DNA of 10,388 bases. It comes from Spirogloea muscicola (lineage: Eukaryota > Streptophyta > Zygnematophyceae > Spirogloeales > Spirogloeaceae). This document shows positions 6,570 through 10,388 of this stretch, one piece after another. Below the pieces are notes generated by a model. The model saw only the letters and a program-made list of their open reading frames with translations. It searched no databases and had not been told where the DNA came from. The stretch lies in contig WELB01000041.1 of NCBI GenBank assembly GCA_009602725.1, positions 666,499-676,886 on the forward strand, given 5' to 3'. Positions within the stretch are counted from its first letter, which is position 1. Every line of letters starts with the position of its first letter. Position numbers and translations under genes: made by a program.

Positions 6570-9500
6570 TCAGAAGGTAAGGATGTGATCAGCATCGTAA
6601 CCGATTCTCTCCAGGTTAGGCACACATGCGAACTGGATCATGCCGGGCGGGCCGCAGAGGAGAGCGAGCGCGTCGGGCCCGCCCGGCGGCAGGCGCTCGC
6701 GCACCATGGCCTCGTCAATGCGGCCCGTGCTGAAGGGCCACGGCTCGTCCTGCGGCGGCGTGTTGACGGTGTACCACACGTGCAGGCGGTGACTGGCGGC
6801 AGCCCAGCGGTCGAGATCGTCGCGCAGCAGGATGTGGCCGACGCTCTTGTTGGCAAAGAGGAGCCAGATCTCGGTCTCGTCCTCGGGGTCCTTGCAGATG
6901 GCCTGCAGGATCTGGTACATGGGCGTGATGCCGGAGCCGCCGGCGACCATCGCCAGCCGCCTCGCCGCCCTTGGCTTGTTGCTGACGAGGAACTTGCCGC
7001 GGCCTTGGTAGTGGATGTGGCCCACGGGGCCCTTGACGTTGATCGTGTCGCCGACCTTGAGGCTCTCGAGGTGCTGCGTGAAGAGGCCGCCGTCGGGGAA
7101 GTGCGGCGAGATGCCGCGGAAGTAGATCTTGACGACGAGGTCGAAGTAGCCCGCGTCGGCGTCAGAGCTCGTCGGCGTGTACGCACGCATGAGGAACTTG
7201 CCGCCCACTGTCGCACTCAGGAACATGTGCTTGCCGACGGGCAGGCCTAGGACATGCTTCTCGCTTGGCAGAGCAAAGCGGAACCGCCGCACGTCATGGC
7301 TCAGCTTCTCCACCTCCTTGAGCACAAACGGTATCCGCCGCTTGGGATCGAGGGCCACCAATGGCGCAGCTTCAGTGGTCACTGGCGCCACCTTGATCGC
7401 TGGGCTCACGCTCTCGAGGTCCTTGACAGTCAGCTCCTGTGTGCCATTCTGCGCCATAGCTGCACCGTCGTCCAGCTGCTGCTCCACGGCGAGCTCGCCG
7501 ATGTAGTAGTCCTGCAACATCGCCTTGGCCTTGGCGGAGTGGATGGCGTCGAACTCGTCGGTGGAATCGGTACCGGCATTGATGAGAATGCTCTCAGCGC
7601 CGCCGGGGTGATCCTCCAGGAATTTGGTGCAGTCGTACACCTTGCCATGGACGACGATCCACGGCGACTTCTCGCCGTCGTGCAGCTTCACCTCGGACAT
7701 GGGAATCTGCCTGACCGCAGCGCCGGCGCCGGCTGCCACGAGACCCGGCAGGGAGGCGCTCTTGGCCATCGACTTGGTGGCTGCCGCCGCTGCCGCCTTG
7801 TCCTCCTCCACCTTCTTGACCATCCAGCCGCCGGTCTCGTTGCCGGGCCGTGTCGGGTGCTCGAACGTCAGCCCGATACCGCCGCCGTGGAGGTTCACTG
7901 GGTGCAGCTTCACGCGGAACCACGAGTTGTTCATCATGCCCTGCAAGCCGACCAGATGGCGCACGGGTTAAGATCTTGTACATCATTAGTCAAGATCCTC
8001 TAGTACTTAGCCAGAACATGACTTTCGCATGCAGTAATCAGAGACAGGTACGTATTCTGTGTATCTTGCACTGTATGGCCAGTTATAATTAGTAACAACC
8101 ATTGGTGGGGTGGGCTCTCTCACCATGACATTCCACGTCAGCTGGCCGGGCTGCGTGTTCATGGCAGCATCCCATGCGCGCACGCAGATCTCAGTGGCCT
8201 GCAGGAACCGCATGACGTCCACGCGGATGCTCCAGAAAACCCAGCACCAGTACTTGCCATACACCGTCGGCCGCTCATTGCACTCGATGTCGCAGTGCTG
8301 CCACGCAGAGCCACCGTCGAGGGAGACCTCCACGCGAATGACCTTGCGGCCGCCGCCTGCACTTGCGGCTCAAAGTGGAGCTGGATCAGACGTAGTAAGA
8401 CATCAATAGTATATTACCTCAAAGCTCAGAAAGAATGACAGATCATCTCAAGAGCCTGTGAGCGAGGTCCTTGCCATGGAGGCAGCTCACATGTCAAGCC
8501 TTGCTGTGTTAATGCCTGCAGCACTGCAAGAGTGAGACGAGAGCGTCACGCACCAGAGTAGGCGTAGCCCTTGAGGGTATACTGGCTGTCGGAGGAGAGG
8601 CAGCTAACGGGAAGGACCTCGCCGTGCGCCGGCGTGGTGATTGCCGAATTGACGTTCAGCTCGTTGATAATGTAGTCCGGCTTATACCACCAGCCTGCAT
8701 CAATGGAGGGGCCGCACGATGCCATCAGAATACTTGTCACTTAAGCTGTTCTTCAGCTTCGCTAATGAAACCGCAAATTTATCACAAGTTGCTCGCCAGT
8801 CTTGTGGGAAAAGTGGCGGTGACTGTGGAATTTGTTGTTTGTGAGCACGGGGACGAGCGCGCTCGTTGGAAGCAGGTGGGGCTCGCACCTTCGGCAGTGG
8901 CGCGCTCGGCGTCGATGTGCGAGGGCAGGACGCGGTTGTCGTGGAAGTGGTAGTAGTTGTCGCTCTCTGACGCCGTGACGGTGATGCGGGTGAGCCACTT
9001 GACCATGCGGCCGCCGATGTGGCCCGGGATGATCATGCGCACCGGGAAGCCGTGGTCGGGCTCCAGGGGCGCGCCGTTCTGCTCGTAGGCCAGCAGGACG
9101 TCACACGCGGGGTCCATGGCGACGTCGACGCGCAGCGACGTGCCGTACTTGGAGCCGCCGCCGCCGGGGAGGGACTCGGCGCCCTCGAAGCAGACGTGGA
9201 GCGCGCCAGCGGACTTGGGCAACACGCCCGCGCGCCGCAGCACGTCGCAGAGGCGTACGCCGCGCCACACGGACGTCGACACCGCGGCCGCACCCCAGTT
9301 GAACCCGATGGTCTGCTTCACCATGTTCTCCTCCTTGCGCCGGTTGCCCGCGCAGACCAGCGTCACGGGCAGGACGCGCGACGGCATGGCGGCGAGGTCG
9401 TCCATCGAGAGGGCGCAGGGGCGGCGCACGGCGCCGCCAACCTCGACGCGCCACGATGCCCAGTCGCCGCGGGGAACGTAGCCATGGTTGCGCACGTAGT

Positions 9501-9945
9501 GAAGCGCCACGGGTGTAAGGAAGCCGTACTCCATGAGGCGCGGCAGCGGCGCCTCGCAGTTGAACGGGTGCCGGCCGGTGAGGCGCACGAGCTCAGCGTG
9601 GCGCACCACCCAGGCGTCCGGCGTGCCCACGTCGCGCTTGTCCACGCCGCCCACCGCCTCCGCAGGAAACGTCCACGACACCGCCTCCTCCCGCAGCCGC
9701 TCCTCCTCCTCCTCCTGCAGCTGCTGCGCCGACACCAGCGCCGCGCTCGGCAGGCTGTCCGCCTCGCCGCCGTGCTCATGGCCGTCGGCGGAGCCGGCGC
9801 CGCCGCCGTTGGCCGGCGGCATCGTCTCGCTCCGGTGGGGCTTGCCGTTGGGCACGGCACCGGCGAACGGCTTGGCCACCATCGCCGCAGGCGCCGCCGG
9901 GCAGCCGCTCTGGGGAGGGAGGTGCTCCAGCGCGGCCGCCGGCAT
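6570..9945 (-). CDS. NIA1: Assimilatory nitrate reductase, four exons
   Basis: Cytosolic enzyme reducing nitrate to nitrite with NAD(P)H through FAD, haem b and molybdenum cofactor. Exons on the - strand: 9945-8889, 8694-8554, 8356-8124 and 7940-6570 (TGA). GT-AG introns of 194, 197 and 183 bases; all phases match and give 933 residues, against roughly 880-920 for relatives. Residues 1-100 are a low-complexity leader with an EEEEE run. The Moco domain follows with [37 protein letters not shown] (ligand Cys198) and [11 protein letters not shown]. The dimerisation domain runs to about 525. Hinge 1 holds KSASLP at 537-542. Cytochrome b5 has haem ligands His588 (HPGG) and His611. The FAD domain has RAYTP at 729-733. 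The NAD(P)H domain has GGSGITP at 811-817 and CGPPGM at 906-911, ending in the usual terminal Phe. I chose the ATG at 9945; the frame is open upstream to 10095 but has no other ATG. A second ATG lies 21 codons in. Also known as NIT1 in algae. Confidence 0.97.
7941..8123 (-). other. Nitrate reductase intron 3
   Basis: This 183-base phase-0 intron has donor GTGAGA and acceptor TTGCAG. It lies between the conserved Trp-Asn-Val-Met and Gly-Met-Met-Asn-Asn of the dimerisation domain, so the junction is secure. It is visibly poorer in GC than its flanks. Confidence 0.92.
8357..8553 (-). other. Nitrate reductase intron 2
   Basis: This 197-base phase-1 intron has donor GTGCGT and acceptor GTGCAG. 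It splits a Gly codon in the conserved Tyr-Ala-Tyr-Ser-Gly-Gly-Gly-Arg-Lys-Val motif that opens the dimerisation domain. Confidence 0.92.
8695..8888 (-). other. Nitrate reductase intron 1
   Basis: This 194-base phase-1 intron has donor GTGCGA and acceptor GATGCAG. It splits a Gly codon between the [12 protein letters not shown] motif and the Trp-Trp-Tyr-Lys-Pro motif. Reading across gives the expected spacing between the two. Confidence 0.92.
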
Positions 9946-10051
9946 GATGGGCAGTCCGGGCGCCACCAGCGCTCCTGCAGCTCTGAGTGCGCCAATGCAG
10001 CCAACTTCTGACAGTGACAGACCTGCGGTGTGCCGCGGCTGGCGGCGCGAG

Positions 10052-10078
10052 GAGAGCTCAGAGAGCTCAGCAAGCTCA
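10052..10078. repeat. Three tandem 9-nt repeats in the reductase leader
   Basis: GAGAGCTCA occurs twice head to tail (10052-10060, 10061-10069) and is followed by GCAAGCTCA (10070-10078), each containing AGCTCA. The array lies 107-133 bases before the chosen start codon. It may be a cis element or simple slippage. Confidence 0.7.
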
Positions 10079-10347
10079 GCTGCAGGCTGGCCTCAAGTTG
10101 GCTCTGGCGAGGGAGGAGGGTGGTGCCGGGGGGAGTGAGTGATGGGTCTTCTGGGCGAAGTGGAATGAGCTGGGTACCGAGCTGGGTGGGGACGAGTGGA
10201 GGAGGGGGGGAAAAGGAGGGGCTGGGGTTTGCTCTTCGCCAGTGAGGCGTGGCAGGCCACGCAGCAGCTGCGGGAGCGGCCCCTGGCGGTGAGAGCGCGG
10301 ACGACCCAAGTTGGCGTCGGGGAGCTTGGGGAGGTTGTTGATGGAGA

Positions 10348-10388
10348 GGGAGGGAAGGAGGGAGAGGGGAGCCAGGGAGAGGGGGGGG
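10348..10388 (+). other. Potential G-quadruplex tract
   Basis: On the + strand, four runs of at least three G at 10348-10369 are separated by loops of 1, 5 and 3 bases, followed by a further GGG and a terminal run of eight G at the window edge. This fits the usual quadruplex consensus. A second candidate lies at 10204-10227 (loops 1, 7 and 2). The G-rich strand is the template strand for the reductase. Confidence 0.5.

Larger units (their letters stand above)
9946..10388 (-). promoter_or_regulatory. Nitrate reductase leader and proximal promoter region
   Basis: On the reductase strand this stretch is strongly pyrimidine-rich (C/T) and lacks any TATA sequence, suggesting a TATA-less promoter or a CT-rich leader. 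It contains three 9-nt tandem repeats at 10052-10078, a 7-bp hairpin (GCGTGGC-AG-GCCACGC at 10247-10262) and G-runs on the + strand at 10204-10227 and 10348-10388. The reductase frame is open through 9946-10092 but has no ATG, so I regard it as untranslated. I see no other gene. Confidence 0.5.

Noticed and set aside
6564-8003. Two long + strand open frames (6564-7250 and 7254-8003) opposite reductase exon 4.
   Set aside because: Antisense shadows. The - strand carries the cytochrome b5, FAD and NAD(P)H domains across the same bases.
9019-10011. A 330-codon open frame on the + strand opposite reductase exon 1.
   Set aside because: It is the antisense shadow of a very GC-rich exon. The translation is Arg/Ala/His-rich low complexity with no domain, while the - strand frame gives unmistakable Moco motifs.
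10076-10309. Proline-rich - strand open frame upstream of the reductase.
   Set aside because: It starts at GTG, its composition mirrors the CT-rich leader, and it is in a position expected to be promoter or 5' UTR.

Overview
The window looks like nuclear DNA of a green alga (Chlorophyta). Two multi-exon genes have very GC-rich exons, separated by shorter, clearly less GC-rich GT-AG introns. Both products belong to eukaryotic nitrate assimilation. I cannot place the organism below phylum from this window.

Layout: positions 1-2535 hold no gene I can support. Two compact inverted repeats built on bZIP-type cores (1781-1816 and 2365-2401) and a TATA-like box (1897-1902) make parts of it look regulatory. 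Positions 2536-5351 (+ strand) hold a formate/nitrite transporter family gene (NAR1 type). Five exons from about 3144 join with matching phases into a complete FNT core of 260 codons. A possible chloroplast transit-peptide exon lies at 2741-2946. Intron 1 of the transporter (3364-4095) is unusual: it carries an AT-rich hairpin island followed by a coding-like, frameshifted segment I could not identify.

Positions 5352-6569 are a convergent intergenic spacer with a 10-bp-arm hairpin and a likely TGTAA poly(A) signal for the neighbouring gene. Positions 6570-9945 (- strand) hold an assimilatory nitrate reductase in four exons with perfectly matching phases, 933 codons from the first ATG. Its domains run Moco, dimerisation, cytochrome b5, FAD, NAD(P)H. 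Positions 9946-10388 are the reductase leader and promoter side: TATA-less, pyrimidine-rich on the sense strand, with tandem 9-nt repeats and G-rich runs on the opposite strand.

Together the genes cover nitrate to nitrite in the cytosol (nitrate reductase) and, by family knowledge, movement of nitrite across the chloroplast envelope (NAR1) towards nitrite reductase. The tail-to-tail pair is a piece of a nitrate-assimilation cluster as known from Chlamydomonas. The most notable protein-level points are a 14-3-3-type Lys-Ser-x-Ser-x-Pro motif in hinge 1 of the reductase and an Asn where NADH-specific relatives often carry an Asp.
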